A stretch of 64,000 nucleotides of DNA from Pictodentalium vernedei (GCA_031216915.1 CM062289.1:449754866-449818865), one strand, 5' to 3'. Positions 1 to 11,716 are shown, counted from the first letter of the stretch. Made by a program: numbers and translations. Notes: generated by a model from the sequence alone, not told the origin.

Positions 1-455
1 GACCACACACAGTTTATTACATGACGATCACAAACAGTTTATTATATGACAACCACACACAGTTTATTACATGACGACCGAAAAAGCTTATTATAGGACT
101 GCCACAAACAGTTTATTATATGACGACCACACAGAGTTTATTACATGACGACCGAAAAAGCTTATTATAGGACTGCCACAAACAGTTTATTTTATGACGA
201 CCACACACAGTTTATTATATGACTACCACAAACAGTTTATTATATGACTACCACAAACAGTTTATTATATGACTATCACGGACAGTTTATTATATGACTA
301 CCACGGACAGTTTATTATATGACTACAACAAACAGTTTATTATATGACGACCACACGCAGTTTATTATATGACTACCACGGACAGTTTATTATATGACTA
401 CCCGAAACAGTTAATTACATGGCTACCACTAACAGTCACTTATATGACTACCACC
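1..455. repeat. 25-bp minisatellite
   Basis: About 18 imperfect tandem copies of a roughly 25-bp unit built around CAGTTTATTATATGAC. Units vary mainly at the C/A-rich left half and at the TTATTAT/TTACAT step. The array runs off the left edge of the window, so its full length is unknown. No coding potential is seen. Confidence 0.9.
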
Positions 456-647
456 AACAACCAGAGGTAGTGTGTTTGATTCATTATCTTAATATATCCA
501 ATAAACTTTGTCACAATCTGATGAAATGATAGTTTCCACTGTGGTAAAATCTAACTTTGTCAAACTAATGGTAAATGTCAAAACATATAGATCTCTAGAC
601 TTTTGAATAAGACATCACCTTGACTGTAAGAGTGGATGTCAAGTAGA

Positions 648-1287
648 GCTGAAACGGTTAACCGATTGATCGATTAATCAATGATCAACATCTTGATCGA
701 TCCAAAAAGTAACTGATCGATTAACCGTTACTTTTGAACTACTGTATTATATAGGTTAACAAAGGAACAAACTTGCTCCAAAACAGGCAAACATATTGTC
801 AGACTGACTCAAATCAATTATATGAGACAGAGTAAAGCATGCAAGTTACTTGCTGACATACTAGTTTACTTGCACGATCATCATACTCTATCAGTGGCTG
901 TAAATGGTCATTCTTAGCCCTTTACTTTGCGAGTAGCAGACGATACTTGCAAAATAAATTGATGAATTACTAAAAATTTTCGATTTTTGTCTGAAAAACA
1001 TAGCTTATGACCCTTCATTGGAACGAGCTCAACGAGCTCGTTCCAATGAGGGATCATAAGCTATGTTTTTGAGACAAAAATTGAAAACATAATAAATTTG
1101 AATGGAGATTTTTGTACATAGGCCAGGTCGATTTTGTTTGTTATGTTGGGTAAAGGGTTCATGTTGTAAATCATCAACGATAAGGCAGTTATTCAGATAT
1201 CTATTTGGACAAGTAATTAATCGGTAAACCATGGTTAATCTACGTGATTAATGGATCAAGAAAACCCGTTAAACGTTTCAGCTCTAA
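648..1287. mobile_element. TIR element (AGAGCTGAAACG ends)
   Basis: Inverted ends AGAGCTGAAACG...CGTTTCAGCTCT bound a segment whose subterminal parts carry repeated GATTAATC/CGATTAAT motifs. A TTAA-type palindromic MITE (918..1159) is inserted inside. No transposase is present, so this is a non-autonomous DNA transposon; the superfamily is uncertain and hAT-like is possible. Confidence 0.65.
918..1159. mobile_element. TTAA-type palindromic MITE, subfamily A
   Basis: Begins CCCTTTAC and ends GGGTAAAGGGTT. It is a near-perfect palindrome centred on GAGCTCAACGAGCTC, with arms reading CATAGCTTATGACCC...GGGATCATAAGCTATG. It is the reference copy here for a family found about 18 times in the window. 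The TTAACCC...GGGTTAA termini recall piggyBac-type non-autonomous elements. Confidence 0.75.
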
Positions 1288-1587
1288 TGTGTGGCTGATC
1301 CGAAGATCTAGTTAGCTATAAAAGATGGCGTTGGTCATATTTGGCTGTTTCAAGCTGCAAAGTATTCTGGAAATATACTGTTACTGTTATTTTCATTTGT
1401 GCAAAGCTAGACAAGGTTTTTTCCGACCTTCCCTGGTGCCCGCCCACACCGGCATACCTTCCTGTATGTTTTTACTGCCTTCTCCGGTTGACACATCTTT
1501 TAAAAAATAAGAAAGTGGTATTTTCACCATCTTGTGATGTTCCGTAACCTTTTGCCATTTCAGTACACAGGAATGAAAATAAGCAAT

Positions 1588-1800
1588 CTGACATTTGCAG
1601 AATGAGGTCCCCAGACGGTGAATTTGATGATGCTATCCCATACAGTGGGCCAATTTATCCTCTGGGTACCTCTTTTCTGTTTTGTTTTGAGACTCTGATT
1701 CAGATTGAGGTTAACAGAGGGTAAATTTAGTGATGCTACCCTGCTGGGCAGGGTAGCATCACTAAAATCACCCTCTGTGGACCTCATTTTGCAGAAGACA
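1588..1800. mobile_element. Foldback element
   Basis: Ends TTTGCAGAATGAGGTCC and GGACCTCATTTTGCAG are inverted. The right half is a hairpin with arms around TAGTGATGCTACCCTG / CAGGGTAGCATCACTA and a 3-nt loop. Non-coding; open frames across it are accidental. Confidence 0.6.
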
Positions 1801-1838
1801 GTCTGCTTATTTTCTGGCTTGTTAATATATCATCAGTG

Positions 1839-2426
1839 TGCGCATTGTGACATACAGTATTTCATTACACGCCTGTTCTGTGTGCATTGTGACATACAGT
1901 ATTTTATTACACGCCTGTTCTGTGTGCATTGTGACATACAGTATTTTATTACACGCCTGTTCTGTGTGCATTGTGACATACAGTATTTCATTACACGCCT
2001 GTTCTGTGTGCATTGTGACATACAGTATTTTATTACACGCCTGTTCTGTGTGCATTGTGACATACAGTATTTTATTACACACCTGTTCTGTGTGCATTGT
2101 GACATACAGTATTTTATTACACATCTGTTCTGTGTGCATTGTGACATACAGTATTTTATTACACGCCTGTTCTGTGTGCATTGTGACATACAGTATTTTA
2201 TTACACGCCTGTTCTGTGTGCATTGTGACATACAGTATTTTATTACACACCTGTTCTGTGTGCATTGTGACATACAGTATTTTATTACACGCCTGTTCTG
2301 TGTGCATTGTGACATACAGTATTTTATTACACACCTGTTCTGTGCGCATTGTGACATACAGTATTTTATTACACACCTGTTCTGTGTGCATTGTGACATA
2401 CAGTATTTTATTACACACCTGTTCTA
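1839..2426. repeat. 42-bp minisatellite, 14 units
   Basis: Fourteen tandem copies of a 42-bp unit containing TGTGACATACAGTAT and ACACGCCTGTTCTGTG, differing at a few positions (TTTCATT/TTTTATT, ACGC/ACAC). Because 42 is a multiple of three and the unit lacks stops in several frames, long repetitive ORFs appear on both strands. They are most likely artefacts of the period, not genes. Confidence 0.95.
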
Positions 2427-3120
2427 TGAAATCCCCATCTACACCAACATTAAACCATGCGGAAAATGAAAATACGTTCCGAACACATGTGCCGAACGGA
2501 AATCGTTGACGGACTACTTTTAAATAGAAGCGAAATACACCCCCCCCCACCCCCCCCCCCCCCCCGCCCGACCTACATTCTAAGCTCATGTCTCGTATTC
2601 TGTCAGCCTTAAAGAACAGTTTTTCTTCTGTATGGTATATGAGTGGGTGGAGAGAGAAAAGCAATCTTCTTCTGTGATTTTCAACAAAACAAAAAGGTGA
2701 TCGGAGAATTTCAGATAATTAGGCGATTATCTGTCAAAGAAGGTTTTTTTTTAAAACAAAAGGTCCCACAAACAATGGTTTTCATATTTACTCAAATTCA
2801 AATTCAGTTTATTGTACTTCTACGCCATGTCGGTCAAAAGTACAGAATAACATTATATTAAAAATATACAAAATTAGAATTACAAAACAAGATGAGCACA
2901 CGACATAATACTGTACAAGGGATAAACTGATTGCATAATCTATACACAGGGGTGAGAGTGAAATGCAACTAAATTAGCTGAAAATCTCATATTTCAACCA
3001 AAAAAATGTCCAATTAATTATGTTTTTTTTCATGAATCATATAGCTGTGTTTTCAAGTGACAGACATTTTATCTGTATACATTTACATGAAAATGGTCTA
3101 AAAGACCATTTTAGGCCTCA
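2427..3120. other. No gene seen; C-run
   Basis: AT-rich sequence with an almost pure C tract at about 2540..2572. Neither a recognisable element nor a coding region is visible. Confidence 0.5.
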
Positions 3121-3124
3121 CAAA

Positions 3125-3495
3125 GTAGATCTGTTTCTCAGGCCATTTTTGTAAAATTGCATGCGGGCGGGCGTTTTTTTATTTTACTTTTTATTTTTGT
3201 AATTATTTCTTTACCATTAAAAAGTTCATGTTCTTGGTTTGTTTTATGTTTTAGGCCTCATAACCTACAGAATAGCATGGGTAGTGGTGTATTACATCCC
3301 TTGAGTGCAAGAAGGCTTTGCAATGCTAAAGCATTGCAAAGCCTTCTTGCACTCAAGGGACAATTTTATTAACATGGGTAAAATATCAGACATAAACCAT
3401 TTGATTTTGATTTTTTTAAGTTTGGATCGGTTATAAAAAGAGAGCATGCGGCAGCCAAAAGGACCATGCGGGAGGGCCTGAGAAACAGATTTTTA
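3125..3495. mobile_element. TIR element with nested GCAATGCT hairpin
   Basis: Ends AGATCTGTTTCTCAGGCC and GGCCTGAGAAACAGATTT are inverted, followed inside by GCATGCGG-type repeats. Inserted at about 3297..3362 is a nearly perfect palindrome, CCCTTGAGTGCAAGAAGGC to its complement, with centre GCAATGCTAAAGCATTGC. Related hairpins occur at 15957..16033 and 48146..48216. Confidence 0.6.
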
Positions 3496-3505
3496 TTTTT
3501 TTTAC

Positions 3506-3941
3506 AGGTTTCATACAAAAATTTTCTCACAAAGTTCAAGGGTTTTTCAAGGGTTTTTCAAGGGCTTCTTTCTTTTTTTCAAGGGCTACATATACTATTC
3601 AGCTTGTTGTATGAGCTCTAAAAATCTAAGATTCATGTGACACGGATCTGACTTTGGAAGTCAGGGAGTACTGGTACCCAAAGTGTGATCTGTGTTACAG
3701 TAATCTTGGTAAAACGTTCCATACTTTTTATATTTTTTTTAACTGAGCGACACGAGCGCAACAAACAAGTAAAAGGCGAGTACACATATATTTACAATGC
3801 CCGGGAAATAGCTTGGTATTCAAGGGTTTTTCAAGAGATTTCTGAAAGTTCAAGGGTTTCTCAAGGGCTAATTTCAAATTCCAGGGTTTTTCAAGAAAAA
3901 AACTCATTTTCGAGGGTTTTTCAAGAGCTGTATGAACCCTG
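3506..3941. mobile_element. TIR element, TTCAAGGG-rich
   Basis: Left end CAGGTTTCATAC and right end GTATGAACCCTG are inverted. The interior repeats CAAGGGTTTTTCAAGGG several times in both halves. Probably a hAT-like non-autonomous element; no transposase seen. Confidence 0.55.
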
Positions 3942-4351
3942 TTTTAGGCCTTAATGAAAATATATAGAAAATATACTTTTTATCTTCTTGGTCAACTACA
4001 CGTAATTCATGTTCAGCCACAATTCAACGCCACAGGTTCGTTTTACTGCAGCTTTTGAAATGTCCCTGTTACAACTCTACCACACTGATTTACAATAAAA
4101 CAAATCCCATTGCTGATTCTGACTCAAAGGAAGCGAATATTTTTCCTGTTGAGCAGACAACTTTATTTTGAAAATAATTTAACAAAATGACCTTTTCTTT
4201 AAAGTATTGGAGAGGGACGGTTGGGAGTGGGTTTTGGGTAGAGGTTGTACCTCGGATGTTCAGTTATTTTTCACAGATTTTTCTTTCGTTTATGTTCCAC
4301 TAGTCGTTCACATTCAGTCTTTTGCTTATTTGTAGTTTTTGTGTGTTTCAG

Positions 4352-5123
4352 CTCCAGGGATGCACAAAATGGATAACCCTGCGTTAAGTTCCTCTAAAGG
4401 TTATCCAACATTTTCTAGGACAACCTTTTCTCGCGCCGATAAAATCACCTGGTCCAAATTAGAATAATAACAGTTTTAAAGACAGTTTTATGGGTGGAGG
4501 CAGCAATAGTACCCGCACTGTAGCACAGGCAGGGTTAGATTGGTTGAAGACGAGCGCACCATCAATGTGCAGAACGCCTTGGTGCACATCGCCATCGTGC
4601 CCAGGTGGACAATCGGGATTAAGTGCCTTGCCCAAGGACACAACGCGGGAGTCCGAATCGACCACTCAGACGGTCACCTATCCAAGGACTAACCGGGCTC
4701 GACGTTGCTTAACTTCGATGATCTGACGAGAACCGGTTACCGCAACGCCACTGCGCCCCTTTTGTATTCATTAATTGGGTAATTTATTCTGGAGTGCATA
4801 TGCCGCAAGTTGAAAGATTCATTTTCTATGGTTGTATTTCCTATTATACATTATATTTGAAGTAAAATGCTGTCGTGTGTATGAACCTGCCTTGTCACAA
4901 TTTATGGGAGAGTGCCCTCTCCCATAAATTGTAACAAGACAAAGAGAGAGACAAACGAGCAAATTTTGATGACCAAAAATAATTCAGCTCTCTACCAGTT
5001 GAAAAAGAGACACCGACAAAAGAGAACACATTGGGATTGGGGTTCTATTGGCTCAAAAGGTTTGTATAATTTTTTGGCATAACCTTTGTGAGGTTATCTA
5101 AATTTTCAATTTATGTATCCCTG
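4352..5123. mobile_element. TIR element (CTCCAGGGATGCA) hosting a SINE
   Basis: Inverted ends CTCCAGGGATGCACAAA and TTTATGTATCCCTGGAG, each followed inside by a GGTTATC motif. It contains a 5S-headed SINE (4476..4761) and a hairpin TTTATGGGAGAG/CTCTCCCATAAA at 4907..4932. A stray end of the same family is at about 47866..47885. Confidence 0.6.
4476..4761 (-). mobile_element. 5S-headed SINE
   Basis: Read on the minus strand, the head resembles the internal promoter of 5S rRNA (GGTTCTCGTCAGATCA, AGTTAAGCAACGTCGAG, a TTGGATAGGTGAC-like block). The body contains TGTCCTTGGGCAAGGCACTT, as in SINEs at 11188, 48768, 50170 and 55065. The tail is truncated. Confidence 0.8.
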
Positions 5124-5130
5124 GAGTGCC

Positions 5131-5335
5131 ATACATAATTGAGGAGCACTGGCGAAGCGAGACCGGTTCTCGTTGGAGCCCGGTTAATCCTTGGGTGGGT
5201 GACCATTCGGCGATTGATTCGGGTGCTTCCCGTGCGATCGGTGTGCAATCGGCGAAATTTGAGTGTGTTATTCTACGACGTTGCATCACATGCCAGCTGT
5301 GAATGTTGGGAATGTTCACCAGTACTGTGCAATCC
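5131..5335 (+). mobile_element. SINE-like fragment with 5S-like block
   Basis: Contains GGTTCTCGTTGGAGCCCGG followed by a TTGGGTGGGTGACCATTCGG block, resembling the 3' part of the 5S-derived head. The usual body is missing. Either a diverged relative or a head-only fragment. Confidence 0.45.
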
Positions 5336-5339
5336 TTAG

Positions 5340-5850
5340 CGTACCTAGCTGTAAAATAGGAACCTGTTGAGGTGCTTGCCTTATGTGTGCCCGTCCGTGG
5401 AGCTCCGGCAGTATGCTCCGTTGAGTTGAGCTGATAATATCATAGAATGAACAAAGGGTGTGAACACCTGTGATACTGGGTAATAATGTAAGTCAGAGAG
5501 TACTGCGGTGGATTCTAGACGTTAACATTGCATTATTAACAGCATTAATTCATGACTAATTCTTCATATTCGCAGGAATGTTCTTCGTCATAGAGAACAG
5601 CACTGCTTTACGAAAAGAAATGATACACAAAAGACAGTAATATAGGATGATTAATCAACAAGTCCATTAAATGGTAATACTTCAGAAAATATACACCAAA
5701 CAAATTGCAGAATCTCATTCTGCTCACGAAAAAGATGATTACGGGGCACGCTAGACTTACAGATTACTTCCTGCCACATACAAAGTATTCATATCGGAAT
5801 ATATCACAATAAAAATATCAAGATGCGATTAGCAAATTAAGAACGTACCA
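5340..5850. other. No gene or element seen
   Basis: Unique-looking AT-rich DNA. No significant ORF, hairpin or family repeat recognised. Confidence 0.4.
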
Positions 5851-5851
5851 G

Positions 5852-6466
5852 TAGAGCTGGGCGGCTTGGATTTCTCAGATTCGGTATGGTTTCAGTTTAG
5901 GAAAAAAAACTCGGTTTCGGTTCGGTTTATCCATTTGTTAAGAACAGACAACAAATTACACATTTAGCTCCTTAACTTGGAAAAACATCCGGAATAGTTT
6001 TACATCACCACTTATCACAAAATCATTGTGTGTAAGTATTTCCACTGAGTTCCGTCAAACTTTCCTTTGATGACTTTTAGGGGTTCTTGAGGATCAGTTG
6101 TTAAGCCTATTCAGTCAGAAAAGAAGGCCCATGAATTAAGTTAAGAAACGAATAAAATTCATCTAATCCATGTTGTGTCCCCATTGTCACATTTTCTCCC
6201 TAACTGACTCGTCCGTTGGACGAGTCAATTAGGGAGAAAAGGTGACAATTAGAACACGACGTATTCGACCTTTTGTCAGACAGATCAAGTCACGAGAGCC
6301 CATAGTGGACACTAGTCCAGTTTCCTCACAGAAAGATAGTTTGATTGTTTTTGCACAAACACGGGAAAACCCATTGGAACGGTCTTTCCTGGGTCTTGCG
6401 GTTCAGTTTTCCGGTTTGCCCTAAAAACCGGAACCGAACCGAACCGGAAAACCCCCCAGCCCTAAG
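5852..6466. mobile_element. TIR element (TAGRGCTGGG ends)
   Basis: Left TAGAGCTGGGCGG and right CCCCCCAGCCCTAA are inverted, with CGGTTTCGGTTCGGTTT / AAACCGGAACCGAACCGAA subterminal repeats. A hairpin at about 6194..6238 (CTCCCTAACTGACTCGTCC / GGACGAGTCAATTAGGGAG) sits inside. Non-autonomous, no ORF. Confidence 0.6.
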
Positions 6467-6571
6467 TACCAGAAATGTGTATTACATAAAGACTTGCTGC
6501 AATTCTTCGAAAACTGTTCTTCCGTAACTTGAGATATTTTAGTATTACGTGGAGACTCGCTTCATGATCTG

Positions 6572-6692
6572 TATATACAGTTATCACATGATATGGTTTT
6601 GTTGAAATGTTTTGAAAACTAATATTTTTTCAACTGCTGAATTTGCATATTACGCGGGTGGATGCGGGCGATTCGTTGGGTAAAGGGTTAAC
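6572..6692. mobile_element. Half copy of TTAA-type MITE, subfamily B
   Basis: Only the right arm remains: CACATGATATGGTTTTGTTG ... GCGGGTGGATGCGGGCGATT ... TTGGGTAAAGGGTTAA. The palindromic partner arm is missing. Confidence 0.6.
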
Positions 6693-6693
6693 G

Positions 6694-7021
6694 ATACTTT
6701 CGACAGTCAGAATCACCTTGCGTCGACAGTTTTACGGGTGGAGGAAGCCAGAGTACCCGAAGAGAACCACCGAGCAACGGCGAGCAACAGTCAGACTTCC
6801 CAACGTACTGACTCCACACAAGCAGGGTTAGCATTGGTTGAAGGCAGGTGCACTTCGACGAGCATTACGCCTTAGTACATAGCGCCAGTGCGCCCCCACG
6901 TGGGCAATTGGGATTAAGTGCCTTGCCCAAGGACGCAACGCAGTTACACTGGTGGGGATCGAATTGTGGACCTTTTGGTTTGAAGTTCAATGCCGTAACC
7001 ACTGAGCCACCGCAGCCCGTC
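6694..7021 (-). mobile_element. tRNA-headed SINE
   Basis: On the minus strand the head has tRNA-like A and B boxes (GGTGGCTCAGTGGTTACGGC; GGGATCGAA-type B box on the plus strand reading). The body carries TGCGTCCTTGGGCAAGGCAC and ends near CCTCCACCCGTAAAACTGTC. The body matches the 5S-headed copies. Confidence 0.75.
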
Positions 7022-7039
7022 GATACTAATACTGTGGTA

Positions 7040-7181
7040 CCTAAGACGATACTGCGCTCTAAAATAAGTTGAGTTAAAAATTAACCCAAATCAGCTGGGT
7101 TGAGTGAATATGAACCCAGTTGGGTTCATATTCACTCAACCCAGTTGATTTGGGTTGTTTTTTAAACCAACTGACACTAGA
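7040..7181. mobile_element. Palindromic MITE (GTTGGGTTAAAA)
   Basis: Near-perfect palindrome: AACCCAAATCAGCTGGGTT, GTGAATATGAACCCAG and their complements, with centre AACCCAGTTGGGTT. A second copy is at 39570..39690 and one end is at 40224. Ends resemble CTCTAAAAT...CTAGAGT. Confidence 0.7.
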
Positions 7182-7790
7182 GTACAATATTGTCCAGAGC
7201 GCCGTGGTTAAACGGCTTAATACAACTATGTTTGGGTGTTTACGAAGGTATCTATGCACACATGAGGGGTGTTTTCCGGTTGCGTTTATTTGCCCAGCTA
7301 TCTAGTTCGACTTAATAACCTCGGCTTTTGTTGAATCTCCACTCTTTAAGACTACAATGGTTTTCAATTATCTACTTCTTTTCCTCGCAGAAGAATGGAA
7401 AATTTATCGAACACCACATAATTGACCTAATGCGTTACTCCACCGCGAAGGAAAATTTCATTTTTTATAGTGCGTAAAGTTAGACGTGGAATTATAATTG
7501 ATTTACTAGGAAGTAATTCATTTCATGAGCTTCTATTGTGGAACAGGATTCAATAGACTCTCCACCCCCACTCTCCACCTCAACTCCACTTCCAGAAAAA
7601 AAGTTAACATTAGGTAATAAGTTAGAAATATTATCAGTCAAATTGGTCAACATGCGTGGTATATTGATATTTTACCCTTAACGTTTAGCTAAAAAACTAT
7701 TGTCGTGTAGTATTTATTGTGATGTCCGGTCTGTACAGATCAACGCTAGTTGGAATGATCTCAGACATTTCTTTCCAAAAATTAATCTAA
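7182..7790. other. No gene seen
   Basis: AT-rich DNA without recognisable repeats or supported ORFs. Confidence 0.4.
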
Positions 7791-7792
7791 TA

Positions 7793-8522
7793 ACCCTTTA
7801 CCCAACGTAACGGCCAAAACCGGCCAGCGCTATTTACAAATATCACATGGTTGTTATTTTAAGGTTATTCTAAATTTTAAAAAATAAGAAAACAATTCGA
7901 GTTATTTAGAATGAATGAAAGAAAGAAAGTTTTTAATAATCAGTGTGAGTAAACTGGGTGAGCGCATTAATTTAATTAAGTTCGTATTCGGAAAGCGTTC
8001 TTTGTTCAGTCGCTGTCATGCAGAGACTGTATAAACAATGCATTCCAAATTAGAACTTATTGAAAAGTCAGTTCCTGTCACTGCAAGTCAGCAAAGCCGT
8101 CTTTTCTATTACGGTGATATTGTTCGGATATCCAACAAGACCAGTTGTTAAATGTTTGTCGCTGTTAGACATTTGGAATACCAGAGTCAATATTAAATTG
8201 TTATCATCTTTAATTCGTCTCCGAGTCATCAGTTGAACTCCAGAGTTACACAACAGACACCGACAGTTATTCCCCAGCGGAAGTAGCGCATTGTTCCACT
8301 TTGCAGGCGGACCCTTTGGTCATACAAACATCACCATTTAATTTTCATTATTTTTTGTCTCAAAAACATAGCTTATGACCCCTAATTGGAACGAGCTTGA
8401 TGTGCTCGTTCCAATGAGGGGTCATAAGTTATGTTTTTGAGAAAAAAAAATGAAAATATTTAGTTATTCAAGAATTTTGTTTGCAGGTGTCGTCTGCTTT
8501 TCGTGTTAGGCAAAGGGATAAC
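7793..8522. mobile_element. TTAA-type MITE split by about 470 bp
   Basis: The left terminus, TAACCCTTTACCCAACGTAA through TTTACAAATATCAC, is at 7791..7846. The rest (AATTTTCATTATTTTTTGTC, palindromic core, TGTTAGGCAAAGGGATAA) resumes at about 8330. The intervening DNA looks like a later insertion but has no clear ends. Confidence 0.5.
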
Positions 8523-8697
8523 AGAGTTAACAGTTGTGTTAGAAACCTTTTCAGCTTCTTCAAATATCAAACATATGACTCCTTTATATACGGTATAAGT
8601 GGGCGTAACCAGTTAAAAGTTACGCCCCATTATTTTATTTTTAACCTTGAGGCGTAAGCAACCCAAGGTTTAAATATCCGTATTTCGCACCGAGTTG

Positions 8698-8863
8698 AAG
8701 ACATTTGAACCTTCGACAGTACGCCTCAGTACACAGCGCCACATGAACAATAGGGATTAAGTACCTTGCCCAAGGGCATAACGCAATTGCCCCTTGGGGA
8801 ATCGAACCATGTACCTTTCGGCTTGATGTTCAATTCCGTAGCCACTAACCCACCGAGCTCCCA
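8698..8863 (-). mobile_element. tRNA-headed SINE fragment
   Basis: Head and first half of the body only: a CCTTGCCCAAGGGCATAACG block followed by a tRNA-like GGGGAATCGAACC segment and CCACTAACCCACCGAGCTCC. Minus strand, 3' half absent. Confidence 0.65.
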
Positions 8864-9100
8864 ACTTCTATGCTTAACGGAGTTTAGACAAACACGTGCG
8901 ATGTAGTTTTTACAAGTAAATCAAAACAATCGCCATGCACCAAGAAAGACACCTAGTCGGGTATCTGTATTAGAGAGGGTAGGGCATGGATTTTTTTTCA
9001 GGGGGAGGCGGGCATTTTTATGCCGTAGGCATATCACGAAGATATTAGTCTTGAAATGAACGAATGTAGTGTCCATCTCGCGTTGGTGGACTGTGGGAGT

Positions 9101-9632
9101 CAGGCCTGGCAATCTAGAAAATCCAGGAGTGCAAAACAATTGCCCTCCTCAGATTGCATGTGCGTGCAATTGCACCTGAAATTTTCAATGCAAAAAACTT
9201 GTATGCTATTTTGGTTATATTCACTTCAAGTTATTAATATTGTGACTGAAAAACTGCACTACATTCAGCTGCATACTGGAAAAACTGGACACACATCTTC
9301 TCATTATTCAAAATGTTGCCTTTAATTCTTATGTGACTGTCTTCTACACTCAAAATGTATCGAAATACGACACAGAATGGGTCATGAATTATTGCGAATC
9401 AATGCAACATTGATAAATCGTCCCCTGAGTTCCAATGTGTTCTCTGTGCCAGTAGGCACAGAGAACACATTGGAATTCAGAGGACGAAAGGTTAATAGAT
9501 TTTCAAGGCAGTCCCAAACAGATCCAGAAATCAAGGGGTGCAAAAAATTGCCCTCCTCAATTTTTTCTTGGCGTGCAGTAGGCGTGCAGCACTCCTGCAC
9601 TCCTGCACTCCTAAAGAATGCCAGGCCGGGGT
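9101..9632. mobile_element. TIR element (CAGGCCTGGCA) with nested palindrome
   Basis: Inverted ends CAGGCCTGGCAATCTAGAAA and TTTAGGAGTGCAGGAGTGCA-like sequence ending TGCCAGGCC. The block AATTGCCCTCCTCA occurs near both ends. Inside, 9405..9487 is a palindrome with arms AGTTCCAATGTGTTCTCTGT; a second copy of that palindrome is at 13955..14045. Confidence 0.5.
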
Positions 9633-9644
9633 AGTATATTTTTT

Positions 9645-9951
9645 TAACCCTTTACACCTAACGAATTCACCGCATCTACTCGAGCAATTTTCAAATCAAT
9701 CAGTTTAAAAAACTATACTTTTCAATAAAATTTCAACAAAACCACATCGTCGAGCTCGTTCCAATGAGCGGTTACATGATTTGGTTTTGTGGATATTTTT
9801 TTTTTAAATTTAAAAAAAAACAACAAACATAATAAATTTTTGATATCCCGTGCGCTAAGAAAATCGTCATTTGGAGTATATTATTGAAGAACAGATACTG
9901 ATTTTGTGTAGATTGCTGACCAGAGAAAGTTTGGCCGTCGGAGAAAGGGTT
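9645..9951. mobile_element. TTAA-type MITE, subfamily B (degenerate)
   Basis: Starts TTAACCCTTTACACCTAACG and ends GAGAAAGGGTTATTA. It contains TTTCAACAAAACCACATC and the GAGCTCGTTCCAATGAG core; part of one arm is deleted. Confidence 0.6.
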
Positions 9952-10487
9952 ATTAAACTAGAAGGAACAAATATAGAATCATTATATAAAAAGTATTGTG
10001 ACAAATAATGGCTAAGCTACAACCAAGCTATTGTGCCATGAAACCATCCCTGTTCCATAATTTAAGACGCTTTGTTGTCATGCTTATAGCAACACTGATT
10101 TTTTAAGGCAATAATTCAGGGACAAACAGATTGGATAAAAAATACAATGTGTTACTGAAATACGATAATATAAGGCTAAACTGAAGCTACCACTCAAGGG
10201 ATTCAGATGAATAGTGTGAAAAAATTGATAGAGATTTGTTGCAATCGATATTCCCAAACCCCCATAAAAAAACATAATCCTTTGTTTTTCGTTTCTGGTA
10301 TTTCTCTGGAGGAAAAATATGACACCACTTCCATATCTCAGCTGCGAAAATCAGATCAGACGCGAAAACACACGGACCAGTTAACTTTTCACCAAACACG
10401 ACCACAGGACGACACTCGGGAAAAGATGTCTTGAAATTAAATACTCAAAAACGGCTTGTGATCTATCGTTCTACTTAAGGTTTAATA
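9952..10487. other. No gene seen
   Basis: No supported coding region or repeat. Short open frames on both strands lack recognisable features. Confidence 0.4.
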
Positions 10488-10860
10488 CCGTGAACGGGAA
10501 TTTCACAGCTCTGTGTCTCCAGGTCCTGAAAGTCAATCACGATAACCGGGAAATTTATAGACCATGGTATCAATGATTGGGTATTAATATTTGCGAGATT
10601 ACGGCGAATATCAATTTCTTCCGAGACCAGCATCGTTTTTGGAAGAATGGTTTAATCTCGCAAACGGGAATTTCCTGGTTACCGGTTCTGGAAATGAGTG
10701 CTAATGCCCGGAAAAATTCAAAGACTAGAACCGAGAATCAAAGGTTGCGGAACGCAACCTTTGATTCCCGGTTCTGTCATATGAATTTCCCAAGTATCGG
10801 GACTGATTTTCAAAAACGACAACCAGAAAATTTTCGTTCTCAGGATTAAATCCTTATTCC
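10488..10860. repeat. Foldback region
   Basis: The centre at about 10729..10785 is a hairpin: ACCGAGAATCAAAGGTTGCG and its complement with a GAA loop. Flanking CGGGAATTTC / GAAATTCCCG-type motifs occur on both sides, suggesting a larger decayed inverted element. Confidence 0.45.
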
Positions 10861-11187
10861 AATGAGGGGTAATTAGCTTGTTTGGGAGGAAATAATGCAA
10901 AAATACTGTAATTTGGCGATTTTTTGTGAATTGCGCTGACGCATATACCCGTGACGTTGGGTGGCATACGGAAGTATATTCGTGACATTAATTTCAGCCA
11001 ATCATAAAGCTAGAACAACTTTGCGATATACCGACAGGGATGTCACGACAATGACCGATTTGAGAGGTAAATTCGATTTGTCCCGACTGCAAAGACTCAA
11101 GTCCCAACTGATATTCCAACTACGTCATCAAGGGATGCCTTGATGCTGTACATGGAATATTAGATAGGCTTTTAATTCAAAACTCGG

Positions 11188-11568
11188 GGGTGCGGTGGAG
11201 TTGCGGTAACCAGTTCTCGTCAGATCACTGAAGTTAAGCAACGTCGAGCCCGGTTAGTCCTTGGATGTGTTGCCGTCTGAGCGACCGATTCGGACTCCCG
11301 ATTTGTGTCCTTGGGCAAGGCACTTGACCCCGATTGTCCACATGGGGACACGATGACGCCGTGTACTAAGGCTTACTGCACGTCGATGGTGCGCATGTCT
11401 TCAACAAATCTAACTCTGCCTGTGCCGAGTGCGGAGTAACGATGTTGGGGAGCTGGCAGCTGCTCGTCGTTGCTCGGTGGTTCTCTCTGGGTACTCCGGC
11501 TTCCTTCACCCGTAAAACTGTCACCGACACGATATGACATTGGCTGTTAAAGTGTCATTAAACCTTAA

Positions 11569-11627
<59 letters not shown>

Positions 11628-11638
11628 ATAGTTCAAAC
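11188..11638 (+). mobile_element. 5S-headed SINE with (AATA)n tail
   Basis: Head GCGGTAACCAGTTCTCGTCA ... AGTTAAGCAACGTCGAGCCC ... CTTGGATGTGTTGCCG is 5S-like. The body has TGTCCTTGGGCAAGGCACTT and CATGGGGACACGATGACG, ending in TCCTTCACCCGTAAAACTGTC. The tail is TTAAACCTTAATAAATAAATA running into a pure AATA microsatellite (about 11568..11630). Good full-length example of the family. Confidence 0.85.
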
Positions 11639-11716
11639 CTCGAGTTCTTGGAAATTTATTTATTGACAAGCACATGTAGTAGTCGTGACGTGTTGGTCTC
11701 AAATTTCTTTTTCCAT

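Noticed and set aside
1..455. CRISPR array
   Set aside because: Units are directly adjacent with no unique spacers and the surrounding DNA is eukaryotic; it is a minisatellite.
1822..2664. Long repeat-encoded ORFs on both strands (up to 280 residues)
   Set aside because: They exist only because the 42-bp minisatellite period is a multiple of three; no start context, domain or non-repeat coding extension supports them.
11188..11290. True 5S rRNA gene
   Set aside because: Only the internal-promoter part resembles 5S; it continues directly into the shared SINE body and a TAAATA tail.
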